Notes under the pieces: model-generated
Seen by the model: only the letters and a program-made list of their open reading frames with translations
Told to the model about the DNA's origin: nothing
The model's database searches: none
Program-made: the position numbers and the translations under genes
Origin: Latrodectus hesperus
Taxonomy: Eukaryota; Arthropoda; Arachnida; Araneae; Theridiidae
Assembly (NCBI GenBank): GCA_037975125.1
Contig: CM075857.1
Location: 27,398,582 to 27,462,581, forward strand
Length of the DNA stretch: 64,000 nucleotides
Direction: 5' to 3'
In this document: positions 1-12,011 of the stretch, in pieces
Layout of the letters: each line of letters opens with the position of its first letter
How positions within the stretch are numbered: position 1 is the stretch's first letter

Positions 1-274
1 GAGAATATCAAGCATTCAAAATTTGAATCTATAATTATTTAAGGTAATTAACGTCATTTAAAAATTGTCAGAGAGAAATAGTAAATAAATTAAGCAATTC
101 ATAAATGGCTTACATTATTTAACCAAACATATATGCGATTGAAATCAGTAAGAATAATATTGAGTGAGAGAGAGATTTAACTGATATATAATATAAGTTA
201 AATCATTTTAATAAAGTTAATAAAATAGTGAAGGTATTGCTATTTTATTCTTGAAATAATTTTCTTTTATTGGT
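1..274. other. AT-rich sequence, nothing recognised
   Basis: I see no gene, repeat boundary or RNA signal here. The longest frame nearby is a low-complexity hydrophobic frame of chance type. Confidence 0.6.
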
Positions 275-287
275 ATCAATATAACAA

Positions 288-338
288 TAAAAGCAGAGGT
301 GCCCAATGACAAACAAACCCAACTCTAAGAAGAAGAAG
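288..338 (+). mobile_element. 51-bp 5'-truncated LINE 3' tail
   Basis: This short segment matches the last bases of the LINE copies ending near 13907 and 37970. It carries the same AAAGCAGAGGTG block, the ACAAACCCAAC block and a (GAA)n tail. It is flanked by the perfect 13-bp direct repeat ATCAATATAACAA at 275-287 and 339-351, which I read as a target-site duplication. Reverse transcription by the LINE machinery apparently stopped after about 50 bases. It carries no coding sequence. Confidence 0.88.
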
Positions 339-351
339 ATCAATATAACAA

Positions 352-1140
352 GTATTATTGTTCGATTCATAGTTTTTAAGAAAAAGTAAGTTATCCAGTT
401 ATTATATAAATGTTCAGTAAATTCATATGTAATTAATGGGGTATTCAATATTTCCCTGTAGTGTTCAGTAAAATATTTCAATAAAAGTCCTATAAGATTG
501 GTTATTGAGAAGTGAAAAATCAACCGAAAGTGTCATTCAATGAAAATTACGTACACAAATTTGTTTATCTATAGCAAGCGATTTCGATGAATTCTTCATG
601 TAAAACATGAAAGTAGTGTAAGGAATAAGTGATTCGTGATTTAGAGATAAAACAAAAAGAGGTCAAACTCAGAATCATGAATTATATTATCTTATTTATA
701 CGAATCACGAATTATACCTTATTATATTATTTTTATCAGAATCATGAATTATATCTTATCATTTTATTTATCAGAAGCATGAATTATCATTAATATCTTG
801 TTATAATCGAGAGTCTCAGTTATGTATTTAAGATACGAAAATTTATGGATAGTTTGAGTCGGGAAAAACAAATATTATCATATTTAAATATAATAATATT
901 TGTAAAGATATGATAATATTTGTTATATTAAGATTAAAGTAAGAAAATCGAAATAATAAAAACAAATTAAAATTTCTTAGTGCTGCCAATGAAATTTTCC
1001 TGAAATGATAAGTTAGGAACAAATATTAAATTTTTGGTACATTTATTTTGTATTATCTTCTTACCCCTATTAAGTAACCATTTTATTGCAGAAGCTTCAT
1101 TATGATTTAGCATTTTGAACAATAAGGCTTAGAATTTTTC
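352..1140. other. AT-rich sequence, nothing recognised
   Basis: No gene is seen. A short phrase resembling AATCATGAATTATA recurs at about 670-790, which looks like a small degenerate tandem repeat. Confidence 0.55.
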
Positions 1141-1740
1141 TTCGACTTACAAACAATCATCGGCAATTCTGAACAGAAAATTGAGATAGGTATCTTGGAA
1201 GTTTTCGGGAAAAAAACTCTCCTCAGTCTCTTCACATTCTTTGAAAATATTTATGTGTTTTTGGATCTTAAGTACTGTGGCTACAGGCCGCAGATGATCT
1301 TTGACCTTCCGGAGTGCATCCTGGAAAACATCTCCACGAAATGTTTTGCTGTGGAGAGATGCTGCAGACCACCCATTGCTCACCGGCGATCTCAGCCAAT
1401 TAGGACAGAGATTGATAGGACGCATAGCAGCGCTTGCACTGCCCCAGCGATTAAGTTGCAGATAATAATCGCCGGAGCACCTTAATTAATCTCTCACGGG
1501 ACAGAAGGAAATCAAAAGGGGTGGTGAAAAGCCTGTAACAAACTTCGAAGCTCAGCATCGGGAGCGACCTCTGTGAGTGTGTGAGCGCAAAATTCATTGC
1601 TCCATTAATGTCAACTTTCAGTATGATGAATTATGGGATTCTGCAGTGGCCATCCGTATGGCGAGTGACAGTGTTCGACAGAGAACAAGATTTAGTGAGT
1701 GCCTCCTACAGCGGCATAATTGAGTGTTTTTCTCTAATTA
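1141..1740. other. GC-richer island of unknown nature
   Basis: This stretch is clearly less AT-rich than its surroundings and holds overlapping frames on both strands, about 92-96 codons each (1147-1425 minus, 1195-1485 plus). I recognise no domain in either translation. It could be a decayed mobile element, a conserved noncoding element or an unrecognised exon. There is no convincing exon structure. Confidence 0.35.
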
Positions 1741-1752
1741 AAGACTGGAAGA

Positions 1753-2153
1753 TTCACTTAAGGGCCTTCTTGATGTATAGTGAAAACTTTGTTTTGCTTC
1801 TATCTTCTTTGAGATATATATACCTTAAATATACCTGTCAATATCAATAAGTTAAATAAATTAATTATTTTTCTAAAAAAATATTGTTGATTTAGAAATT
1901 TTTTAACGAAAATTTAATGATAATGAAGAAGTTTGGACATTTTCTTCATTATCATTAAAATTCACTTAAGGGCCTTCTTGATATATAGAGAAAACTTTGT
2001 TTTGCTTCTATCTTCTTTGAGATATATATACCTTAAATATACCTGTCAATATCACTAAGTTAAATAAATTAATTATTTTTCTAAAAAATTATTGTTGATT
2101 TAGAAATTTTTTTAACGAAAATTTAATGATAATGAAGAAGTTTGGACATTTTC
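1753..2153 (+). repeat. 192-bp tandem duplication with hairpin spacer
   Basis: Copy one (1753-1944) and copy two (1961-2153) are nearly identical and differ by a few substitutions and one-base indels. The 16-base spacer at 1945-1960 is a near-perfect reverse complement of the TTTAATGATAATGAA motif close to the end of each copy, so the junction can fold into a hairpin of about 18 bp. This looks like a replication slippage or template-switch product. Confidence 0.88.
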
Positions 2154-2868
2154 AGATAAAAATTGGTGTATGTGAGTTTATTTACAAAAAATCTATATAT
2201 TTTCTTAAAAAGATAAATTTATTGATTATAATCATAATAAGGATTTAATTATGTCTCTGTTGAATGCACAAGCTAAAATGGCATAATATATTTAAAAATT
2301 TAACATAAGAAAAATGATTTGTTTCCTTCAATAAGATTTTTAAAAAAGTACTTCGCTTAAGTATTGACTTTCCATCCTAAATCCATTTATGTATGTGAAT
2401 TAATTCACTAATTTTAATGTATGTTTATTGAAAAAATTATATTATTCTATAATATTATTGATTTACAAATCTGTGAAAAAATTTAAGAATTTAAATCCTC
2501 TTATAAAGTTTTTTAAACAGCATCATCGAGAGATATATTCGAGTCTATTTTTTTAAATCCATTTTTATTGGATGATAATTTTTTGTACTATTACAATTGA
2601 TTGAGTCATGTCTTTATATGAACGCGCATTTTGTGATGATGTAATATTTTTTTATAATTTAATCGCTGAACCATGACTAATTTAAAGCCTTAATTAACAA
2701 TTTTTGAACATAATTTCTTTTCTTTAAAGTTTTTGCCTTCAAATCTGCCAAACAATTCATGTGAATTAATTTCAGTAAGTTAAATCATCCTTTTTTTTAA
2801 AGGAAAAAGTCATCACTTGTTCGTGTTTTCTGCGCCATGATAAAGTAATTTATTTAATGAATAATGTA
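2154..2868. other. AT-rich sequence, nothing recognised
   Basis: No coding frame or RNA-like signal is seen. Base composition is that of the general background. Confidence 0.6.
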
Positions 2869-3597
2869 AAAATTGTTAGGGTTTATCATGTATCCTGTGT
2901 AATCAATTGTCATACATTTTCTTTCTGGTTTTTAAAAGCTTGACTTGGAAAGAATTCTCATAATATTAAATTAAAAAAAAAGATGAGAAAATTTGCGCAG
3001 AGCTATTATTTTCGGATTTCAAAGCTGAAAATGATATTTATTCACATTCATTCCAGGCGATAATTTGGTGGGAAATTGTTGTGAATTCAGTTATAATTGA
3101 GAATATCTACACTTTTTTTATATGTATGAAGTTATATTTCGTTAATCTTTTTTACTAGATTTCAAGAGCAAGTATATTACACAATTAAGTTTGATGTAAA
3201 TAAGATATTCATTTTTGTTTCACCTCAAATGAAATTTTCTAACTGAGATATTTATCAATATGGGTTCAAACAAATATTGCACGTAAAACTGTGTGCTGTT
3301 TTAAGAAATATTATATCGGTAACAAATACAAATATGACATCAAAAATAATTGGAGTTTAATGTATTATAAAAATCCAGTGGCCATTAAGATAGATAAGCT
3401 AAGTGAAGCATCATTTGCCGCGGGCAGTGATTGGGTGGGAGACCACATTCTCCCTCACTGGATTGCTGGAGTTCCGTGGGTTTAGACGTGTCCACTTTCA
3501 ATATGTGATGTCCTAAGTCCTTCCACTGGTGTGGCATGAATGTGGAGAGGTAGGTGTCAGCTCAGGTGTGACTTCGTCACCTGATCATAGTTCAAAA
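2869..3597 (+). repeat. Dispersed repeat with 5S-like segment, copy A
   Basis: The segment is collinear over about 700 bp with 39796-40543, with scattered substitutions and small indels. Near its 3' end, about 3410-3490, the text GATTGGGTGGGAGACCAC resembles the internal C-box region of 5S rRNA genes. That suggests a 5S-derived SINE module carried on a longer AT-rich unit. No open reading frame is shared. The repeat family is solid because two copies can be read side by side. The 5S origin is an inference from a short match. Confidence 0.8.
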
Positions 3598-3599
3598 TG

Positions 3600-3960
3600 G
3601 CAAGGTGCTTGATGATGGGAGAGTATTCCAAACCCTTTAGCCTTAAGGTACAGTTCAGATCTCGTCTGCACCGCTATGTATGCTTTTGACACCACAGACT
3701 TATGACTAAGCATTTTTAGGTACTCACCTAGTAAATTGCTTTCCAGAAGAATTTTTCGTAGAGGGTGAACCAGATTTACATGTTGCAAGTGATGAAGTTT
3801 GCAAAACTCCAAAGCATCAAGACATGCATGCAGAAAGCACCCATTTTCCATTGTTCCCCATCCCATTTTCATTTTCCATTCTTGTGGTTGGAATCGAACT
3901 TCGCTACGGTTCACGGTGTCATGGATCTGATCTAGATTCCACTTTATCTCTAAAAGATTG
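3600..3960 (-). mobile_element. tRNA-headed SINE, family D, minus strand
   Basis: Read on the minus strand, a box-B-like GTTCGATTCC lies near 3890-3905 and is followed by a body containing TTCTGCATGCATGT. The same body phrase occurs in the minus-strand element at 34720-35092. There is no coding sequence. The ends are approximate, and the upstream A box is degenerate. Confidence 0.6.
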
Positions 3961-4084
3961 GAAATAACAGCAGCAGCAGCAGGAAGTCAAGATTTGTATG
4001 ATTATCATAATAAGAAGTCCTACAGCATCTTCAGCATCCAATATTGTCTCCTGTGGCACTACAACTTCAATGAATAAAAAAAAA

Positions 4085-4326
4085 ATAAACTTGTGGCTCT
4101 GCAGCCCAATATGGGCCATATCCTACACCGACCATATCTGTTTTTCTGTGTGCTAAACATATGTCCTGGTACGCGAAACCCCCAGTTCCCAATTATACTT
4201 GATATTCAGTTTATAGACCTACTGAAAGCAGGAAAGGGTAAGTCGACCTTCCCCAGTCCTAGAATAGAATTTCGGACCCGTACCTTGACAGTGCGAATCG
4301 CTACCACTAAGCCACCGAGGTTGAAA
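4085..4326 (-). mobile_element. tRNA-headed SINE, minus strand
   Basis: On the minus strand the head starts near 4326 with an A-box-like TGGCTTAGTGGTA, then a box-B-like GGGTCCGAAATTC. The body continues to a run of A on the opposite end near 4085. This order and spacing fit an RNA polymerase III tRNA-derived SINE. It is too divergent to be a functional tRNA. Confidence 0.65.
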
Positions 4327-5010
4327 TAATGAGATCAGTTTGTATTATTTGTTGAACAATTAGTCTTATAACGAGGGGTAGATTTATCAAGCAGTCAATG
4401 TTTTTACTCTTAGCTAATTGCGATCCAATCTTGGGAAATTATTCTAATTTCATAGGTTGCAATGATTAAAACATGTAAGTAGCTTTGAGATTACTAATAG
4501 ATATATAATTTAAGATTCTTATCTTAAAACAAATTTTGAATTTAAGTGATGTTTCATGCAGCAAATAATAACTTTAATAAGAATCTATACATAATTACTG
4601 TCATAATTATAAGCCAAATGAGAGTATAACATATTCCTGGAAACGTATCCAAATTATGGATTCAAAAAGAAAATGCTTAGTACATTTTATCCACCTTGAT
4701 GAGAGTTTAAAACTTGCTTTTATTTTCATTTTTCCCGTTTGGAAGTCGTAGGTATAATAAAGACAAATTATGTACATATTACTGCTGAATACTATAAACT
4801 GATCGAATTCAGCATTCTTAGCTTTTCACTTGAGTAAATATTTAAATCATGATCAGACCTTATCTAAATATGTTGATTGATCTTATAGATTTTCTGATAA
4901 GAATCAATCATCATTTTCCTGGACCTGCTTCAGTCGGAAAAATCAAATTACCATAACTCTGTACATGAATTAAATTTGCATTTTTACAATGATTGCTTTT
5001 GTCTTATAAA
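4327..5010. other. AT-rich sequence, nothing recognised
   Basis: No gene or repeat boundary was found. Confidence 0.55.
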
Positions 5011-5480
5011 AAACAGAGATTTTGCTTCAATACACAGCATTTAACTGCATAGCAGGAAAATAATTACATTTTATGAAACTTCAGTGATCCGATTATTGCA
5101 TAATAATGAATAAAAGAATTGCTTTTGATATCTGTAAAAGAAATTAAGGAACAGGTGCCGTATAATCCGTGATTCCTAATTCTGAATTTTTTTGGTAATG
5201 AAGAAATGTTGCCAAGATGACGTAACGTGGCGTGTGCGATGACGTAAATACTAGGATCACCAAAATAGAATTTTCTGCATAATTCTTATAGGTCTCCATA
5301 TGTATGACGTAATAAAAACGAGGTTGCCAGGTACATAAGGAAAATCCGCCAAAAAATCACTCAATGCTCAGAATTTATCATCATGGCATTCATACGAGCA
5401 CCTGTGCCGAAATTACTCACAGTTAATTTTATGATGATAAATATAATAAATTATGAATCTCCTCACATTTGTATAATACC
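5011..5480 (+). repeat. Local duplication copy A, interrupted by a MITE
   Basis: The segments 5011-5146 and 5409-5480 together align with the continuous segment 5641-5860. Shared phrases include AAAAACAGAGATTTT, CATAGCA(G/T)GAAAATAATTAC and AAAAGAAATTAC. The interruption is the 262-bp MITE at 5147-5408. Confidence 0.8.
5147..5408. mobile_element. 262-bp MITE with imperfect terminal inverted repeats
   Basis: The left end reads AGGAACAGGTGCCGTAT and the reverse complement of the right end reads GGCACAGGTGCTCGTAT, so the ends are imperfect inverted repeats. The element is flanked by GAAATTA at 5140-5146 and 5409-5415. The nearby duplicate at 5641-5860 has only one GAAATTA at the same point, so it acts as an empty site. 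Three TGACGTAA/TGACGTAAT motifs lie inside, which resemble CREB/ATF sites. A 7-bp duplication does not point clearly to one superfamily. Confidence 0.75.
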
Positions 5481-5640
5481 ATAAATTTGTTTTCCAAAGA
5501 TATTCAAATATATATATATACATGATGATCGTATAAGCACACAGGAGAAATAATACTAAAATTTGAAATTTGTAATAAGCAAGAAAATAAGTATGCAAAA
5601 TTGAATGAGATAAAATATGTCTGAAAAATTAAATAAGATA

Positions 5641-5860
5641 AAAAACAGAGATTTTATTTAAAAAAAATGAAAAATAAATAATCCTTTTAATGCATAGCAT
5701 GAAAATAATTACATTTTACAAAACTTCAGTGATCAATTTATGGCATCATAATATTAAAAAAATATGCATTTAATATATGCACAAAAGAAATTACTTATAG
5801 TTGATTTTAATTTGATAGATATAACAAATAATGAATTTCATCACAAATAGTTCTTTAAAT
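5641..5860 (+). repeat. Local duplication copy B, empty site for the MITE
   Basis: This is the uninterrupted counterpart of 5011-5480. The position matching the MITE insertion reads CAAAAGAAATTACTTATAG without the element. Confidence 0.8.
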
Positions 5861-7262
5861 TTGCTCCCGAAAATTATCCAAAATTGCTTTTACTTTTCAC
5901 GTGTAATCTGTTTATGTTTACTTATTAACACGAATATCGAAAAGCGACTTCTATCACCAATTTTAATCTTTGGCATTCAAATCAACCTCGCAAGTGTACG
6001 AGTAATTCATTTTCTGAAATATCTGGATAATTCATCAATAAAATTCTTCCAAATGCCAGTACAGTGTGGACTTTGGAAGTGTATTGTGTAAATATATTTA
6101 AAGTTAGTATTTCTTACACAGAAACACATTTAAAATAACTCAAATAAAAGTTAATTTAAAGCAAATGCCCTTGACAATAGCAAAACCTAAATACAAAACG
6201 ATTCATTTTATTGATATAGATTACATTTGAATTATTTTCAATTTTTCATGCTGGTCTTGATTAACAGCTCGATTACATTTAAGTCACGATGATATTCATC
6301 ACCATTTGGTCAATGATATCTCATTAAAATTGTGGATGAAGTGCTACATAAATTCATTCAGCAACTTTCATTTCGAAAATCTCATTAAGTATATATATTG
6401 AATTATGACTCGTTTTATCATAACATTTTCGCAGTAATATATCATTTATTCCTTTTTTGCTGTGTGATTCTGTGGTAAGATAATTAAGATACATTTAACT
6501 ATTAAAAACTCTAGAGGTTTAATACAGGAACAAGTTTGTAGCTGGTAATTATTGCATGTATCAATTACTGAAACTGAATACAAAGTGAACACAAACTATA
6601 TTTTTGGTAACGACATTATTATTTTTTTAATTTTACAAATGTAATGCTTAGAGATTCAGTCAGCATATTAGTTAATTTACCAGGCAGCGACTCGTGCTGT
6701 AGGTATCAATTAAAGAGACGAGTTTTCAGTGATGTAATTTTTCAGATGCACACATTCCACTTTAGATTTTATGCAACAAGAATAAAATACTTGTTGTAAA
6801 CTCAATAGTTAATTTATTTCGACGACCACACAGCTTTTATAAATCGGATATTATATCCTGTTGATTTAAAAGAAAGATTGCTAAGTGCTTTCAAAAAGAT
6901 CTGATAGCCCATTTTTCAAGTATGAGGTTACTGAACTGGATTTCAGTGATTTTTAAACTATATTTAAGGGATTTTTAACGTGAAATGATTGATTCTAATC
7001 CTATTTTCTATTTTCATCGGTAAACGGGTTTAATTGATAAAGTATTTGAGTTAATATTAATGGAATATGGCCAACAATATGCTAAATGTTTGGTTCTTCT
7101 TCCTTTTGGGGCTGCATAATAAATGGTTGGCACTGTGTGACAAATTTACACGGTACGGTTTTTTTTTGATAATATAAGATTATGTATGGTAAATGTGTAG
7201 ATATATGATATCTTTGATAATGTATTTCAACTAATATTTATTTTGAATTGTATGATGTATGG
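5861..7262. other. AT-rich sequence, nothing recognised
   Basis: Only chance-type short frames are present. No splice-bounded exon, tRNA-like box pair or tandem repeat stood out. Confidence 0.5.
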
Positions 7263-7729
7263 CAGCGGTACCCAACCTTTGGCCTATGGCGGACATATTT
7301 TGAACTCAAAAATCGAAAGCGAGCCATATGCTAGATGCTTTTCGGTCACCAATAGATGGTGCTGTTTTTCATTTAATTTTCTATTGGTGCATGTATATAC
7401 ATTTGAGAATTTTTATACCTTTAAATACGTAAAAAAAATACTAGATTTAATTTTTTGATATTAAAAGTAAATATTTTTTTATTTAAAATAAATTAACATT
7501 CCATTATAAATTTTTATTTTTAAATTATTTTTGAGATAAATATAAAAAATAATTTCTTTTTAAAAATTGTCAGCTTTGAATTTGAAAAACCATATTTTAT
7601 CATAAACCTCAATATAATTACATTATTGAAATCGTAGTATTTTTATTCTTTTTAATTTACCAGCATAAAAATCTAACTTAAGTCCTCAGATTACAAAACT
7701 TATAAAATATAGTCATTTAATGGTAACCA

Positions 7730-8537
7730 AGTTGGTTGGTTGGTTGGGTTTTATGGTGCAAGGTCCAAAAACGGACATGCTGCGCCAAGAAATAAGTTTT
7801 GAAGAAGATATTTAATTTTTTTTATTAATTTATTCTTGTTATTTTATTTTATTTATTAATTTATTTACTTTTTTTGGAAACCCAAGCAACATTAAAATTC
7901 TAAAAAACAAAAATTAGTGTATATATATCATATTAAAATCCAATTATAAAATATAAAAGGAAAAACAAAATTATATATACATTTAAAATTTAAAAATTGC
8001 AAATTAAATATAATATAAAAAACCTATTGCCCTCAAAAAGGCAAATAGGTTCCTGTGGGGTGGTTCCCCCAGCAAATCAAATAAGGTTAAAATATCACAA
8101 TTAAAAAAGAGTAAACGATATTGGTTAAAATATGAGCATGAAATTAAAATATGATAAACAGTGAATGCTTCATCCCACGTTTCACACCAAGGATTTAATT
8201 CGCTTAGAAACAAATGTCTGTGTGTGAAACGTGTGTGTCCGATACGAAGGCGAGTTAATCTTACATCAGCACTTCGTATCGGTAAAACTGTTAATGAGGT
8301 GATGTATGGAAATATGGCACGCAATTTATTACGGACCTGCATGTTCCGTGACTCCTGCCAAAGAGAATGGATTAATATTTTAACATTTTTTCTCACGTCA
8401 GACAAAGGAACTGATGGAAGACATGGGCCAGATGAAGATTTAGCAGCTGCATCAGCCCTTTCATTACCATCGAGACCTACATGACTTGGTATCCAGCAGA
8501 AAATAATGTCATATCCCTTGCTAATGATAACCAGTAC
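7730..8537 (-). mobile_element. 5'-truncated LINE nested in the hAT element
   Basis: The element has a C-terminal coding part, a 3' UTR and a tail of repeated ACCA/CCAA units on the minus strand, ending near 7730. The 10-bp sequence ATGGTAACCA occurs at 7720-7729 and 8538-8547 and is the likely target-site duplication. Lying wholly inside the hAT-like element, it must have arrived later. The tail chemistry differs from the (GAA)n-tailed LINE elsewhere in the window, so this is a second LINE family. Confidence 0.8.
8004..8537 (-). pseudogene. LINE ORF2 fragment: RNase H end and C-terminus
   Basis: The frame is open to a stop at 8004. The RNase H signature CWIPSHVGLDGNERAD is clear, including the last catalytic aspartate, and is followed by the C-terminal region with the RLTRLRIGHT motif. 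A degenerate zinc-like motif follows, in which the H-x4-C pair (HILISC) is kept and one cysteine is lost. The endonuclease, reverse transcriptase and first half of RNase H are missing through 5' truncation. The open frame continues upstream to 8651, but that part comes from the flanking hAT DNA. Not functional on its own. Confidence 0.85.
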
Positions 8538-9207
8538 ATGGTAACCAGTAACTAGTACAGTTAAACTGTGATATGCTTCATTATTAAATACACAGTAAAA
8601 GTCATATTTAATATAAAACAAATACCTGATAATTAATGTGAAGGCTGGCATTGCTTGTCTTCAGTCAATTTATTGTTCACCGGTACATTTGTTGTTAAAG
8701 CCAAACACATGTAATCAAGTGCTTACTTGTAATTTTCTATATACATTTTGTCTTTCAATCCTTCATGGTCAAAAATACATTTTAACAAAAGAAAGTAGAT
8801 TCAAAAGCAGGAAAACAGTCTCCGAAAAGTTTCTTTCACAAGGGTATATTTTCTCTCGTCAACCAGGGTCCAAAAATCACCCTATGGAAACCTTGCTTTT
8901 AGCTGCGAATCTGACAGAAAATCTCTATAATTTCCATTTCCAAATCATCCACATTTTTGTTAAACATATTTATTTTGAGTTCTAAGCTGCATACATGACA
9001 ATTGCATGAGAATGAATTTGCGCTCAATTTTTTTATAACTTCTTGCAAGATATCTCTTACGATAGTAAATGCTTACCATATTTCATATTTTAATAACTAA
9101 GAAATATAAATGAATGGTTATTTTTAAAATATATTTTGCTCTTAGTACATAATCATTCTAGAAGGCAGAAACAAAACGATCGGCATGCACAAGGTTGGGC
9201 ACCACTG

Positions 9208-10022
<815 letters not shown>

Positions 10023-10314
10023 ATTAATAAAGCTGGAGGAAAGCTTTTTTTAAATTTATTTTGATTAAGCTTACTTCATATGAGTTTAACAAGCACTGTG
10101 AATTTAAATTAAAAAAATTTATTATCTTAATTTATTAATAAATTTTATTTAAAAATTGTTTAAAACAATTATATAAAGGAATCTATTTTACGTTTTCTTT
10201 TTAAGGAATTTCCAATAGCTTGAAATGTTAGAAATATTGAAAGCAGAAAATAGAAATATTGAGCTTTATTGAAATATTGAAAAGAAATATTAATATATTG
10301 AAAGTTTATTCAAA

Positions 10315-10610
10315 TAGCCGTCCGATGGCTGAGTAGTTAGCATTCCTGACTCTTAGGCTGATGGTCCCGGGCTCGAATCCAGGCTTTGGTAGGGATATTT
10401 CTTTCTCTTTGTGTTTCTCTGTCCTTTCTTCTGAGATGATGTACAAATGTGGCCCACCCTATAAATGGGAATGTGGTGGTATGGCGTGGGTAATGCTATT
10501 CACCTCTGTGACTTGGTTCACAGGTGCGCCGGGTAACGATAAATGAATAGCAGTGTTGTGGCGAAGTCACCCAGTGCCCGTCGTTACAGAAGAAGGTTAC
10601 TCAAACAGAG
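10315..10610 (+). mobile_element. tRNA-headed SINE
   Basis: The head has an A-box-like TGGCTGAGTAGTTAGC and a box-B-like GGGCTCGAATCC at about 10370-10381. The body contains CCCTATAAATGGGAATGTGG and GTATGGCGTG, which is close to the central part of the SINEs at 12012 and 61425. This suggests one superfamily sharing a core. There is no coding capacity. Confidence 0.75.
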
Positions 10611-10930
10611 AGATTTTTAAATAATCTAGTACAAAGATTACATAACAATCTCACTTGACTAATTAATCTATATGAATAGCTGAAAACAATTAAGAGTAAT
10701 TTGTCCAAAAATTATAATTATTTTAAAATTAATTTGACTAAAAAATGAAAATAAGTAATTTAATTAAGTAACTAAACTGAATAAAAAATAATAAAATTAA
10801 TTTAATTAAAAAAACTAAAACGTTATTTGCTTATCAAAAACATTAAAAAAAATCAGCATTCATAGTCACTATTAATCATATCACACATATTAGTGATTTA
10901 TGGTTACTTGATCTTGCTACAGAGGCTTGG
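10611..10930. other. AT-rich sequence, nothing recognised
   Basis: No gene-like signal. Confidence 0.5.
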
Positions 10931-11085
10931 TCTTGAGGGCTAATCTCACTTGGAGGTATATTTTGATTCGAATTCTGAGTCACTAAGAATACCCATGAGT
11001 GAAGTAGGAATCGAACTTATTAACTATGGGAATGAAGGCAAGAATGGTAATCACTGTGCGGCAAATTCTGGACAGCACATGGAGA
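10931..11085 (-). mobile_element. tRNA-like SINE fragment, minus strand
   Basis: On the minus strand an A-box-like segment near 11060 (CCGCACAGTGATTACC) is followed by a box-B-like AGTTCGATTCC near 11010. The distal part holds a TTTTGATTCGAATTC phrase that also occurs in altered form at about 61920-61945. Family membership is tentative. Confidence 0.5.
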
Positions 11086-12000
11086 ATCATTGCAAAAAAG
11101 CAAACACTAAGGGAAAACTACATGTGTGTGATCGTATTATGAATAAGAAAACAATCTCTCTCTCATTCACTCACTCTTAGATTGAAAGTTTCTTCATTTG
11201 ACGCCATTTTAATTCCCTTCCTGTAGAAATTGAGCAAGAATTGGCTTAAAGAAAAACACAAAAACAGTGATATCAAAATAAATTCAGAGGAATATAATAC
11301 GAAGTAATTTCAACAATCAAAATTTTTTTTTGATTAAGATGAGTTCAACCGGTTGTTGCAATACCTAAAAAACGTGTTTAAATGATAATGTGGAGTCGTA
11401 ATAATGATTACATTTGAAAGCAAGATTATATTTGACCTCAAGAATATAAATATGTTCAGAATTCAAATTTACTTATAAAATTGAATAATCATCACGATTT
11501 AAAATGTTCTTAGTAGTCATTGAGGATCTTTAAATTGTATAATATTTATTCTTGTGCTCGCGTGTCAAGAATTATGCACTGATAAGCTTTTACAGAGAGG
11601 AACTTATAATAACATAACTTTTGATGTTAATGAATGTGAAGATTTGCATTTGATAGTTGAATTTGCAAATATTTAAATATTATTCAATTTCCAACTTAAA
11701 CGAATAAATACGTTAAACTTCAGGTTTTAAGTTTATGAATTTAGACGTAAATTTCTTTTTAAATCCAAGATAAAAATTTTAATTTCTGTCACTTCAATAT
11801 TTCCATAATTTCATTTATTTTTAAATCTAAATCAGAATATTTGAAAAATCTGTATCTATTTCCTAAACGGTTTGACTATTTCAATATTTTACTTAAAATA
11901 ATTAAAACTTTATCGTTTATTGGTTCCATTCAGTGATTTACAGATATTAAAATGTTAAAGAAAAGAGAAAGCTGTAAAGATCTATTAGTATTGCTGATTA
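11086..12000. other. AT-rich sequence, nothing recognised
   Basis: No exon, RNA gene or repeat seen. Confidence 0.5.
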
Positions 12001-12011
12001 TTCTTTACCAT

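Larger units (their letters stand above)
7263..9207. mobile_element. Decayed hAT-like DNA element
   Basis: The left end CAGCGGTACCCAACCTT and the reverse complement of the right end, CAGTGGTGCCCAACCTT, match at 15 of 17 positions. This has the form of hAT (Charlie-type) terminal inverted repeats. The flanking octamers ATGTATGG and ACTTAGGG agree at only 5 of 8 positions, so the target duplication has decayed. Removing the nested LINE leaves about 1.1 kb. I recognise no transposase inside. Confidence 0.7.

Noticed and set aside
3400..3490. A 5S rRNA gene
   Set aside because: Only a short C-box-like segment matches. The rest of the 120-nt 5S sequence is not present.
8161..8484. A 107-codon plus-strand frame
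   Set aside because: It is the antisense shadow of the LINE RNase H/C-terminal frame on the minus strand.
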